Shown: piece by piece, positions 1 to 5,896 of the stretch
Layout of the letters: each line of letters starts with the position of its first letter
How positions within the stretch are numbered: the first letter of the stretch is position 1
Assembly: GCA_017629925.1 (NCBI GenBank)
Contig: JAGBWH010000156.1
Span: forward strand, 1 to 5,896
DNA: 5,896 nt
Direction of reading: 5' to 3'
Origin: Clostridia bacterium
GTDB lineage: Bacteria; Bacillota; Clostridia; Oscillospirales; CAG-272
The notes under the pieces: generated by a model
What the model was told of the DNA's origin: nothing
Database searches by the model: none
Seen by the model: the letters and a program-made list of their open reading frames with translations, nothing else
Translations under genes and position numbers: made by a program

Positions 1-40
1 GACAAAAAACCTTCTATTCTTGCTCTGTTTGTTATGATAA

Positions 41-210
41 ATGAATTGATGCTGACGCATCATGAATTGGCTCCGCCATGATTTCTCGTCGGCGTGCCGT
101 CTCCTCCATGAATTGAATTGCAACCAATGTGCCGCAAGGCACAATTCATGCCGCAGGCAATTCATGAAATCTGTGATTTCAATTCATGCAGCCGCAAGGT
201 TGCAATTCAT
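41..210. repeat. Hairpin-array repeat element (ATGAATTG / CAATTCAT)
   Basis: The octamer ATGAATTG occurs at 41-48, 62-69 and 108-115. Its reverse complement CAATTCAT occurs at 142-149, 158-165, 180-187 and 203-210. Small hairpins sit between the octamers: GATGC/GCATC (48-61), GGC/GCC (69-77), CGGC/GCCG (90-99), TGTGCC/GGCACA with a GCAA loop (128-143), TGCC/GGCA (149-159), GAAATC/GATTTC (166-180) and GCAGCC/GGTTGC with a GCAA loop (188-203). In addition, 114-125 is an exact 12 bp inverted match to 198-209. The left and right octamers can therefore pair with each other, giving a ladder-like stem with side hairpins. It resembles a non-coding, MITE-like or palindromic interspersed repeat of clostridial genomes; that resemblance is from memory. 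Bases 1-40 to its left hold nothing I can identify. Confidence 0.75.
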
Positions 211-238
211 TGCGCGTTCGCCGTCAGCGACCGCGCAA
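210..238 (-). terminator. Stem-loop at the 3' end of the hydrolase gene, possible terminator
   Basis: Read on the minus strand, TTGCGCG (238-232) pairs with CGCGCAA (216-210), and after one G/A mismatch TCG (230-228) pairs with CGA (220-218), leaving a 7-base loop. The TGA stop codon of the hydrolase gene lies across the edge of that loop. The stem is strong, but no run of T follows it on the minus strand, so it is not a canonical intrinsic terminator. It may instead protect the transcript 3' end, or be the outer edge of the adjacent repeat element. Confidence 0.35.
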
Positions 239-919
239 CGCTCCTTCAATAAAGGGCATAAATGCCTGAGAGACTACCTGATAACCGCTTTCGCTTAAAT
301 GCAAGCCATCGGTGGTGTAGGCAGGCAGAATCATTTCGGTATTTTGATCAAGCAAACGGCTGTGGGTATCCACAAAGAGACAGCCGTGTTTTTTCGCTAA
401 ATTTTTGATGGATGAATTGAGTTCCACTATGCGATCTTGATAGCGAGCAAGGTTTTCTCCCACAGGCAAAATCGAGCCGATGATGATGGTGGTGTCGGGC
501 AGGTTTTCTTTTAGGTTCTCCAGCAGATCGTCATATTGTCTTTGACACCCTAAAACAGAATTGTCACGCAGGATGTCGTTTACGCCAATCGAAAGCACCA
601 CAACTTTGGGAGAAAGAGGATATACCGTTTGCACAAGCCTGTCACTCACCCCACGAATTTGGTCACCTGCAATACCTCTGTTGGCATAGGTAAAGCCTTG
701 GTAGAAGGAAGAAAGCGGATACCATTCCGTGATGCTGTCTCCTAAAAATACCACGTCTGTCGCGCCCACATTTTCATTTGCATATTGGTTGACCATGTTT
801 TCATAGTGCTCAAAAGGGGTAAAGCCATAGTAATTATCCGCCGAGCAACTCGTGCACAGCAAAACGCTCACCACCAAACAGAGCAAAAGGATAAGGCGAA
901 GAGAAATGTTTTTTGTCAT
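224..919 (-). CDS. SGNH/GDSL-type hydrolase, predicted lipoprotein
   Basis: This is a secreted esterase or acyl hydrolase of the SGNH superfamily, 231 residues from the chosen start. The N-terminus has a basic segment and a hydrophobic stretch ending in LLCTSC. This looks like a lipobox with Cys25 as the lipidated residue, though Cys at -3 is unusual. The catalytic blocks are in order: FLGDSIT with nucleophile Ser62, NRGIAGD with Gly82, GVND with Asn114, and DGLHLS with Asp204 and His207. All four SGNH residues are present and the length is normal for a single-domain member. The start at 919 is preferred over the in-frame ATG at 928, because AAAAAGGA at 929-936 sits 9 nt from the former and directly abuts the latter. 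The gene follows lctD by about 70 bp with no terminator between them, so it is probably the last gene of the operon. The substrate cannot be read from the sequence; carbohydrate acetyl groups or lysophospholipids are possible. Confidence 0.88.
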   Translation of the reverse strand: MTKNISLRLILLLCLVVSVLLCTSCSADNYYGFTPFEHYENMVNQYANENVGATDVVFLGDSITEWYPLSSFYQGFTYANRGIAGDQIRGVSDRLVQTVYPLSPKVVVLSIGVNDILRDNSVLGCQRQYDDLLENLKENLPDTTIIIGSILPVGENLARYQDRIVELNSSIKNLAKKHGCLFVDTHSRLLDQNTEMILPAYTTDGLHLSESGYQVVSQAFMPFIEGALRGR

Positions 920-928
920 TTTGTGCAT

Positions 929-936
929 TCCTTTTT
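929..936 (-). promoter_or_regulatory. Ribosome binding site deciding the hydrolase start
   Basis: The minus strand reads AAAAAGGA here. Its spacing is 9 nt to the ATG at 919-917 and zero to the ATG at 928-926, which supports the shorter protein. The 929-989 gap is A/T-rich with no stable hairpin plus T-run, so read-through from lctD is likely. Confidence 0.55.
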
Positions 937-989
937 ATATATAATTGACCAATTTTATGGTTTTTGTGGGAAACCCCCTGCTTTTTCAC

Positions 990-2384
990 TCAAAAACAGA
1001 CTTTTCCGGGGTTCAAAATGTGTTTGGGATCAAAAACGGATTTAATGCCTTGCATCAGCGTGATGGGGGTGTCGCCCAATTGGTCTTTGAGGTATCCTTT
1101 TTTTGCATAGCCAATACCATGCTCACCGGATACCAAACCGCCCATCTCTAAGGCTTTTTGATACATACGTGCAAAACAAGTGGTCAGTTTTTCTTGCCAC
1201 TCTTGTTCGCTCAAATCGTCACGGCAAATGTAAATATGCAAATTGCCATCGCCCGCATGACCAAAACTGGGAATGCGAATGCCCATCTCGTCTGCGAGGT
1301 CGTGGGTGAAGGTGATGAAGGCATCAATTTGACTCCGAGGCACAACCACGTCACATTCGTCCATCTCGGTGGTAGAGGCTTTGATGGCTTCAAGGAAAGC
1401 CCCACGCGCTGACCACACGGATTTTTTGCGCTCTTCCGTGTCCACAATATAGGCATCCAGTGCCCCGATTTCAAGACAAAGTTTTGCCACAACACTCATA
1501 TCTGCTTCCACCTGCGCCTCGGTACTGCCGTCAAAGGTGAGCAGAATATAGGCATCGTTTTTGGTGTCGGGGAACTTTTTGCCGAGATAACTTTCAGAGA
1601 ACAAAATGGTATCTCTTGACATATATTCAATGGCGGTGGGAATGACCTTTGAGCAAATGATTTTCGGCACCGCTTCAATGGCACTCTTCACAGAGGGAAA
1701 AGGAACGAGCAAGCTCACCGTCACCTTGGGCAGAGGGAGTAGACGAAGGGTGGCTTCTGTGATGATACAGAGCGTACCTTCCGAGCCAATGACCAAATCT
1801 TTGAGACTGTATCCCGAACTGTTTTTTGCCACATTAGCCCCCAGCGTCAGCACTTCACCGTTGGGCATCACAACAGTAAGTGAGCGAACATAGTCACGAG
1901 TGACGCCATATTTCACCGCTCTCATACCGCCTGCATTGGTGGAAATGTTTCCGCCAATGGTCGCAGATTTTTCGCCGGGATCGGGAGGATAGAACAGATC
2001 GTTTTCTTCCACGAAAGCAGAAAGTTCCATGAGCAGTACACCGGGCTCTACTGTCACGGTGAGGTTTTCTTTATCAAGGGAGAGAATTTTATTCATTTTG
2101 GTGGTTTCGAGCATGATGCCCCCACAAATGGCAACCGCCGCCCCCACAAGACCTGTACCGCTACCGCGGACGGTGACGGGGATATTGTTTTCGTAGGCAA
2201 GTTTCATAATAGCACTCACCTGCTCGGTGCTCTCTGCGCGCACCAATACGTCGGGCATGTGCGCAATACCGCCCAGTTCATCATGGGCGTAGTCGGGGCT
2301 GATCTCCTCGCCCTGCCACACGTTGTTTGAGCCAACAATACTTTTGAGGGCTTCCACATCACGGGATGTGAGTTGATTATACAT
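990..2384 (-). CDS. lctD: FAD-linked 2-hydroxyacid dehydrogenase, GlcD/LctD type (lactate dehydrogenase subunit)
   Basis: This 464-residue flavoprotein oxidises a 2-hydroxyacid, most likely lactate, and passes electrons to the partner EtfAB. The N-terminal half is a PCMH-type FAD-binding domain (about 40-220). It contains [11 protein letters not shown] (72-82), [20 protein letters not shown] (133-152) and GSEGTL (200-205). The C-terminal half is the FAD-oxidase C domain, with HAGDGNLH (376-383), SGEHGIG (419-425) and the family ending [11 protein letters not shown]. In the related D-2-hydroxyglutarate dehydrogenases, two His and a Glu at these places bind a metal; here they would be His376, His383 and Glu421. 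The length matches A. woodii LctD. The start is well supported by AAGGAGGT at 2393-2400, 8 nt upstream, and the gene overlaps etfA by 8 bp, which suggests translational coupling. Glycolate or another 2-hydroxyacid is a possible alternative substrate, since no permease or racemase is in view. Confidence 0.93.
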   Translation of the reverse strand: MYNQLTSRDVEALKSIVGSNNVWQGEEISPDYAHDELGGIAHMPDVLVRAESTEQVSAIMKLAYENNIPVTVRGSGTGLVGAAVAICGGIMLETTKMNKILSLDKENLTVTVEPGVLLMELSAFVEENDLFYPPDPGEKSATIGGNISTNAGGMRAVKYGVTRDYVRSLTVVMPNGEVLTLGANVAKNSSGYSLKDLVIGSEGTLCIITEATLRLLPLPKVTVSLLVPFPSVKSAIEAVPKIICSKVIPTAIEYMSRDTILFSESYLGKKFPDTKNDAYILLTFDGSTEAQVEADMSVVAKLCLEIGALDAYIVDTEERKKSVWSARGAFLEAIKASTTEMDECDVVVPRSQIDAFITFTHDLADEMGIRIPSFGHAGDGNLHIYICRDDLSEQEWQEKLTTCFARMYQKALEMGGLVSGEHGIGYAKKGYLKDQLGDTPITLMQGIKSVFDPKHILNPGKVCF

Positions 2385-3570
2385 GATGTTTGACCTCCTT
2401 CACATAAGAAAGCAGCTTTGGCATGATCTCCGCCACATCGCCTACCACAGAATAGTGAGCCACGTCAAAAATAGGAGCGTTGGCATCGGTGTTAATGGCA
2501 ACGATCACATCCGAGGACTTCATGCCTGCGGTAAACTGCACCGCGCCCGAAATGCCAAGGCAAAAGATGAGTTTGGGCTTCACCGTTCTGCCGGAGAGAC
2601 CGATTTGTTGCTTGGCATCAAAAATACCTGCTTCCACCAAAGGTCTTGTAGACGCCACAACACCGCCCAGCAGGTCAGCCAACTCTTGTGCCATTTGGCG
2701 CATACCTTCACTTTGCGCACCTCTCCCTACGGCTACGATGACATCCGCCTCGGAGATATCAACGTCTTTGGGCTTGCTTTCCACTTTGAGCACCTCCACG
2801 CGAGAAGACAGTTTTTCGGGGGCAATGCTCATCTCTACCACTTCACCATGAGGGGTGGTGGGCTTAGGCTCTGAAAAGACTTTATAGCGCACCGTGCAAA
2901 ATTGCGGACGGGTGGCGGGAGAGATAATTTGCGCCATAATATTACCGCCAAATGCGGGGCGAATTTGCACAAGGTCTGTGTTGTCCTTCATTTCCAGCAC
3001 CGTGCAGTCTGCCGTCAGCCCTGCACGGCAACGCGCAGCCACACGAGGTGCGAGTTGTCTGCCAAGGGCAGTTGCCCCCACCAAAATAGAGGAAGGCTTT
3101 ACCTTCTCGATGAAATCATAAAAAGCGGCGGTGTATGGCTCAATGCGGAAATGTTCCAATGCCGGGTGGTCGTATGTATATACCTTATCCACGCCATAGC
3201 GGAGCAGCTGCTCTGCGGGGGCCTCTATGCCATGGCCAATGAGCAAAGCATACACAGGATGCCCTGTCACGCTTGCGAGTTCTCTGGCCTTTCCGCACAG
3301 TTCGTAGGTCACACGATGAATTTCTCCTTCTTGGCAATCTGCATACACGCAAATACCGCACCAAAGAGATTTATCCACCTCTTTTTTGGCATCCTCTACG
3401 AGTTCCACCACGCCACCGCCACGTTTGACGCAGATTTTGCACATTTTACAGCCCGATGAAATGGCGAGTTTGCCCTCCTCATAGCTAATTGCGCCAAAAG
3501 GACAACCCTTCACCAGTCCCTGTGCCACAGAAGGGGTAACTTTTTCTTGATGAATTTTTAAGCTTGGCAT
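2377..3570 (-). CDS. etfA: Electron transfer flavoprotein alpha subunit with N-terminal ferredoxin domain (LctC-like)
   Basis: This 397-residue protein receives electrons from the dehydrogenase and works with EtfB in flavin-based bifurcation or confurcation. Residues 1-60 form a ferredoxin-like domain with Cys23-Pro and Cys41-x2-Cys44-x2-Cys47. This is exactly one [4Fe-4S] ligand set: the fourth Cys of the first motif plus the first three of the second, and the other cluster's ligands are absent. The ETF alpha N-terminal domain starts near residue 69 ([20 protein letters not shown]). The C-terminal FAD-binding domain has VGRGAQS, STRP (307-310), GLSGRTVKP (324-332), LGISGAVQF (338-346) and [10 protein letters not shown] (359-368). 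The start has AAGGAGG at 3579-3585 with 8 nt spacing, and this SD overlaps the etfB stop codon. The domain layout matches A. woodii LctC and other ferredoxin-fused EtfA proteins of anaerobes. Confidence 0.95.
   Translation of the reverse strand: MPSLKIHQEKVTPSVAQGLVKGCPFGAISYEEGKLAISSGCKMCKICVKRGGGVVELVEDAKKEVDKSLWCGICVYADCQEGEIHRVTYELCGKARELASVTGHPVYALLIGHGIEAPAEQLLRYGVDKVYTYDHPALEHFRIEPYTAAFYDFIEKVKPSSILVGATALGRQLAPRVAARCRAGLTADCTVLEMKDNTDLVQIRPAFGGNIMAQIISPATRPQFCTVRYKVFSEPKPTTPHGEVVEMSIAPEKLSSRVEVLKVESKPKDVDISEADVIVAVGRGAQSEGMRQMAQELADLLGGVVASTRPLVEAGIFDAKQQIGLSGRTVKPKLIFCLGISGAVQFTAGMKSSDVIVAINTDANAPIFDVAHYSVVGDVAEIMPKLLSYVKEVKHHV
2393..2400 (-). promoter_or_regulatory. Strong ribosome binding site for lctD inside etfA
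   Basis: The minus strand reads AAGGAGGT, a full anti-SD match, 8 nt before the lctD ATG. It lies within the last codons of etfA, so lctD can initiate independently while the 8 bp overlap also allows coupled translation. Confidence 0.8.
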
Positions 3571-3583
3571 CTTATCCCCCTCC

Positions 3584-4372
3584 TTACAGCATTTTCAGTT
3601 GGCAAAGTAAATCGCACAAAGCTTTGGCTTGCTCCGTGGCATTGCCGGGAATGTCTTGCTTTTGGGTGTTCTTTTCGGGCGGAAAAATACGTTCCACCTG
3701 AGTGGCTGAGCCAGCCAACCCATAATGGCTTTCGTCTTGGTCGGCAAAATCGGCAAAAGACAAAAAGTGAATTTTCCCTTCGTCGATGGATTGTTTCACT
3801 TTGAAAGAAGGCAGACGAGGGGTGTTGATATCCCCGTCCACAGAAATCAGACAAGGCAAACTCACACGCTCGGACACCGTTTTATTATCCAGCGCCGCCG
3901 TGAGCACAATGCTGTCAGGCTCTACTGCCATAACCGACAATACGTTTGACACGTTTGGAACGCCCAAATATTCCGCCACCTCTGCCCCTACCTGTGCAGT
4001 GTCGCCGTCTGTGGTTTGCTTGCCGCAAATCACCAAATCAAACTCTCCGCAGGCTTTAATGCCTTGTGAGAGGGTATAGGCGGTCGCCAAAACGTCTACC
4101 CCCGCAAATTTGCGGTCAGAGAGCACCGTTCCGCTTTCTGCGTCCATGCAAATGGCCTCCACCATCTCCGCTTTGGCTTGGGGCGGGCCCATGGTCACGC
4201 ACTTGACACAGCCGCCGTATTGCTCGGTCAGCTGCAATGCCATTTCAATGGCATAAAGGTCATAAGGATTCATTTTGCTTTGCACGCCGCTGCGCTTGAG
4301 CACGCCGGTTACAGGATCTACCTCTACTTGGCTCGACCCCGGCACCTGCTTAATACACACTAATATGTCCAT
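3584..4372 (-). CDS. etfB: Electron transfer flavoprotein beta subunit (LctB-like)
   Basis: This 262-residue EtfB is the partner of the downstream EtfA. It forms a heterodimer that carries FAD and, in bifurcating ETFs, the site where NAD(H) meets the bifurcating flavin. Family hallmarks are the N-terminal DILVCIKQVPG, KMNPYDLYAIE (33-43), and CGKQTTDGDTAQVGAEVAEYLG-type flavin-binding motif spanning 116-137. A PRLPSFKVK-like segment follows in the second half. The length is normal. The start is the first gene-proximal ATG after a GGGAG Shine-Dalgarno with 7 nt spacing. It heads the minus-strand operon, followed by etfA after 13 bp. Gene order etfB-etfA-dehydrogenase is the lctBCD order. Whether the physiological direction is lactate oxidation is inferred from family and context. 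Confidence 0.95.
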   Translation of the reverse strand: MDILVCIKQVPGSSQVEVDPVTGVLKRSGVQSKMNPYDLYAIEMALQLTEQYGGCVKCVTMGPPQAKAEMVEAICMDAESGTVLSDRKFAGVDVLATAYTLSQGIKACGEFDLVICGKQTTDGDTAQVGAEVAEYLGVPNVSNVLSVMAVEPDSIVLTAALDNKTVSERVSLPCLISVDGDINTPRLPSFKVKQSIDEGKIHFLSFADFADQDESHYGLAGSATQVERIFPPEKNTQKQDIPGNATEQAKALCDLLCQLKML

Positions 4373-4390
4373 ATTTATACTCCCGTGTCT

Positions 4391-4410
4391 ACTATGTAAT
4401 CATACTTAGT
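4391..4410. promoter_or_regulatory. Candidate operator: 20 bp dyad over the lct start site
   Basis: The half-sites ACTAnGTA (4391-4398) and TACnTAGT (4403-4410) are exact inverted copies at 7 of 8 positions each, separated by 4 bp. The dyad covers the predicted transcription start of the etfB operon (near 4406), where a bound repressor would block initiation. GntR-family regulators commonly control lactate operons, but the half-site does not clearly match a known consensus. No regulator gene is adjacent in view. Confidence 0.45.
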
Positions 4411-4412
4411 TT

Positions 4413-4441
4413 ATCTTATCACTACTCAAAAGAAAAGTCAA
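4413..4441 (-). promoter_or_regulatory. Sigma-A-type promoter of the etfB-etfA-lctD operon
   Basis: On the minus strand the -35 is TTGACT (4441-4436) and the -10 is TAAGAT (4418-4413), with an optimal 17 bp spacer. Predicted initiation near 4406 gives a leader of about 34 nt before the etfB ATG. The -35 matches 5 of 6 consensus bases and the -10 matches 4 of 6. Confidence 0.65.
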
Positions 4442-4460
4442 GGCTTTTGCCCCCTACTTC

Positions 4461-4537
4461 TTCCCTCTTCCCTCTCACCTCTTCACTTTTCACTCTTCAC
4501 TATTCACTCTTCACTATTCACTATTACCTCTTCCCTA
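4461..4537. repeat. Heptanucleotide tandem repeat, consensus TTCACT(A/C)
   Basis: Eleven consecutive 7-bp units can be laid out in perfect register. Six carry TTCACT, at 4482, 4489, 4496, 4503, 4510 and 4517. The flanking units are degenerate (TTCCCTC at 4461 and 4468, TCACCTC at 4475, TTACCTC at 4524, TTCCCTA at 4531). The tract lies in a wider stretch, 4450-4554, with no G at all on the plus strand. It is upstream of both divergent promoters and encodes nothing plausible. Such short heptameric repeats usually grow by slippage. Confidence 0.85.
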
Positions 4538-4568
4538 TCACTTCCCTCTCCCCCGCTCAAGATAAATT

Positions 4569-4586
4569 ATGATATCATGATATCAT
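4569..4586. repeat. 18 bp perfect palindrome, tandem ATGATATC
   Basis: ATGATATC occurs twice in tandem (4569-4576 and 4577-4584) followed by ATGA. The 18 bp from 4569 to 4586 equal their own reverse complement. It could be a dimeric operator for either divergent gene or simply a short expanded palindromic microsatellite. It is about 95 bp upstream of the rightward -10 element. Confidence 0.6.
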
Positions 4587-4676
4587 GAAATCAGTGCGCT
4601 CACCCCTTTTACCTTTTCACTCTTCATCAACGAGGTAGTTTTTTGATATTTTCGATATGCATTATTCACAAATTTT

Positions 4677-4685
4677 TGATATAAT
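4677..4685 (+). promoter_or_regulatory. Extended -10 promoter of the sigma factor gene
   Basis: TGA-TATAAT combines a perfect -10 hexamer (4680-4685) with an upstream TG dinucleotide at 4677-4678. No good -35 exists at 17 bp upstream (the bases there are ATGCAT), as is often true of extended -10 promoters. Predicted initiation near 4692 leaves a leader of about 57 nt. Confidence 0.6.
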
Positions 4686-4748
4686 TTTATAAACCAATGC
4701 ACCCAAATTCAAAAATGCCACACAATATGAGTGAAAGGAGGCGAGAAA

Positions 4749-5896
4749 ATGCAAGAGACGAACGAAATGTGCGATCGTCTTATCAATGAGTTTGCCAAAA
4801 ATTATATAGAGAAACTATTTTACTTCTGCTTGAAGAAGACCGGCAGCCACATTGAAGCGGAAGACCTGACACAGGATATTGCACTTCAAATCATCATCGC
4901 TTTGAATAAAGGCACAATCCCAACGAGTTTTTCTGCATGGGTATGGCAGATTGCGCGAAACCGTTATTCAGTATGGGCTAAAGAAAAGCATAATAGAAAC
5001 GAATCGGTAACCGGTTCCGATATCAGCGATTATGAAATCGAAGACGAAAGCAAAAATACCCTTGATGAAATGATACATACAGAGCAAATGGCTCTGCTTC
5101 GGCGTGAACTGGCGTTCATCAAAAGCGATTATCGTAACATCGTCGTGGCCTATTACATCGAAAACAAAAACGTTCGTGAGATTGCAGAATCGCTCTCGCT
5201 TTCCACAAACACGGTGAAGTCTCGTCTTCTCCGTGCAAGACAAATTTTGAAAGAAGGTATGGATATGGCAAGACAATTCGGGAAATTAAGCTATAATCCC
5301 GAGAATATATCTTTTATTAATAATGGACTCCACGGGGCAAACCATGAACCTTGGAATTACATTTCACGCTCGCTTTGTAAAAACATTTTGCTCGCTGCTT
5401 ATAGAAATCCGGCAACGGCAGAAGAGTTGGCGATGGAGGTTGGTGTTGCACTACCGTATATGGAGGAAGAACTATCTGCTCTTGTTAATGCTACGTTAAT
5501 GAAGAAAAGCGGTAATAAGTATGAAACTAATTTCTTCATTGTTAGTGCTGAAGCGCAAGAAAAGATTTATGCACATCTACGCGGTATTGCCCCCGAACTT
5601 ACAAGGGCTGTCTTTGACACAATGGAGTATAATATTGAGTGGTCAAACGAAAACGCGCCCGAATGGCATGAGGGTTATCAAAGTTATGAAGATATGAAAT
5701 GGGCTCTTTTGATGATCGAAGCAGATAATGTTTATTTTTACACCCTCAAGCCTTTTAATAAGAATGCAAAAGATGTCTCTAATATTGGTCCGTGGGGACA
5801 CACAATTCGTCCTAAGGGCGGTGAATGGGATCTGCTTGGTATGGAAAGCCATCACGGTGACGAGCCCGATTTTGTAGGTCTTAGCGGTTGTGTATC
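4749..5896 (+). CDS. Sigma-70/ECF-type sigma factor with C-terminal winged-helix extension (partial, runs off the window)
   Basis: The frame stays open for 382 codons to the window edge. The start ATG has AAAGGAGG at 4734-4741 with 7 nt spacing. Residues about 10-80 form sigma region 2, with AEDLTQDIALQI (37-48) and FSAWVWQIARNRY (61-73). After an acidic linker (about 85-108), region 4 spans about 115-170 with helix-turn-helix VREIAESLSLSTNTVKSRL (142-160). A normal ECF factor would end near 175. Here residues about 205-265 resemble a winged helix: NPATAEELAMEVGVALPYME (220-239), a second helix, then the wing-like GNKYETNFFIVS (255-266). A third region from about 280 is rich in aromatic residues (EYNIEW, WHEGYQSYEDMKWALLMI, GPWGHTIRPKGGEWDLLG) and has no assigned function. 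No transmembrane segment or anti-sigma gene is visible. The gene is divergent from the lct operon. Target promoters and the sensed signal are unknown. Confidence 0.85.
   Translation, partial: MQETNEMCDRLINEFAKNYIEKLFYFCLKKTGSHIEAEDLTQDIALQIIIALNKGTIPTSFSAWVWQIARNRYSVWAKEKHNRNESVTGSDISDYEIEDESKNTLDEMIHTEQMALLRRELAFIKSDYRNIVVAYYIENKNVREIAESLSLSTNTVKSRLLRARQILKEGMDMARQFGKLSYNPENISFINNGLHGANHEPWNYISRSLCKNILLAAYRNPATAEELAMEVGVALPYMEEELSALVNATLMKKSGNKYETNFFIVSAEAQEKIYAHLRGIAPELTRAVFDTMEYNIEWSNENAPEWHEGYQSYEDMKWALLMIEADNVYFYTLKPFNKNAKDVSNIGPWGHTIRPKGGEWDLLGMESHHGDEPDFVGLSGCV

Larger units (their letters stand above)
4373..4748. other. Divergent intergenic region between etfB and the sigma factor gene
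   Basis: These 376 bp contain no supportable gene. They hold, left to right, the etfB leader with a dyad symmetry, a leftward sigma-A promoter, a G-free heptad repeat tract, an 18 bp palindrome and a rightward extended -10 promoter. A 10 bp direct repeat TTTTTGATAT (4640-4649 and 4673-4682) brackets the approach to the rightward promoter. The leader of the sigma factor (about 4692-4748) shows no recognisable riboswitch. Confidence 0.8.

Noticed and set aside
30..38. Possible extended -10 (TG-T-TATGAT) at the left edge of the repeat
   Set aside because: No -35 at proper spacing and no gene downstream on the plus strand; likely chance in A/T-rich sequence.
1..81. Frame open from the left edge to a stop at 79-81, possible 3' end of an upstream gene
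   Set aside because: Only 26 codons, mostly inside the repeat, with no recognisable protein family signal.
62..298. Open frame of 78 codons on the plus strand across the repeat array and the hydrolase 3' end
   Set aside because: It has no ribosome binding site, its sequence is dictated by the repeated octamers and hairpins, and it runs antisense into a well-supported gene.
929..989. Intrinsic terminator between lctD and the hydrolase gene
   Set aside because: Only weak GGG/CCC and AATTG/CAATT pairings with tiny loops and no following T-run on the minus strand.
2383..2874. Plus-strand open frame of 163 codons opposite etfA
   Set aside because: His- and Arg-rich shadow of the real coding strand, with no ribosome binding site.
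2902..3459. Long plus-strand open frame of 185 codons opposite etfA
   Set aside because: It is antisense to a confidently identified gene, shows low-complexity composition and has no domain-like features.
4461..4537. CRISPR array
   Set aside because: The unit is only 7 bp, contiguous and without spacers.
4585..4638. Small plus-strand frame of 17 codons in the divergent intergenic region
   Set aside because: No Shine-Dalgarno upstream and partly made of repeat sequence.
4968..5276. Minus-strand open frame of 102 codons opposite the sigma factor
   Set aside because: It lies antisense to sigma regions 2 to 4, which are well supported.

Overview
The window looks like chromosomal DNA from an anaerobic Firmicute of the clostridial type (Eubacteriales/Oscillospiraceae-like). 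The reasons are the strong AAGGAGG-type ribosome binding sites, the ferredoxin-fused bifurcating-type EtfA, and repeat families that I associate with that group. The placement is by inference; there is no rRNA or other marker gene.

Left edge (1-240): a compact array of small hairpins separated by the octamer ATGAATTG, which appears three times and then four times as its reverse complement CAATTCAT. The whole forms one large imperfect inverted repeat, with no convincing gene inside. It abuts the 3' end of the first gene.

Positions 224-4372, minus strand: a four-gene run, read from right to left. It comprises etfB (lctB-like), etfA (lctC-like, with an N-terminal one-cluster ferredoxin domain), a GlcD/LctD-type FAD-linked 2-hydroxyacid dehydrogenase, and a small SGNH/GDSL-type lipoprotein hydrolase. 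The first three genes match in order and architecture the electron-confurcating lactate dehydrogenase of Acetobacterium woodii (LctBCD). In that enzyme lactate oxidation with NAD+ is driven by oxidation of reduced ferredoxin. Spacing is tight: 13 bp between etfB and etfA, an 8 bp overlap between etfA and lctD, and about 70 bp before the hydrolase. A good sigma-A-type promoter with a 20 bp dyad over the predicted start site lies upstream of etfB. No lactate permease or racemase is visible, so the substrate is inferred.

Positions 4373-4748: a divergent intergenic region. It holds the lct promoter and candidate operator, a G-free pyrimidine-rich tract made of 7-bp tandem repeats, an 18 bp perfect palindrome, and an extended -10 promoter for the rightward gene.

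Positions 4749-5896, plus strand, running off the window: a sigma-70/ECF-type sigma factor. About 175 residues of sigma2 and sigma4 are followed by a winged-helix-like domain and a further domain of unknown function. It is at least 382 residues long, roughly twice a normal ECF sigma factor, and is the least conventional protein in the window.
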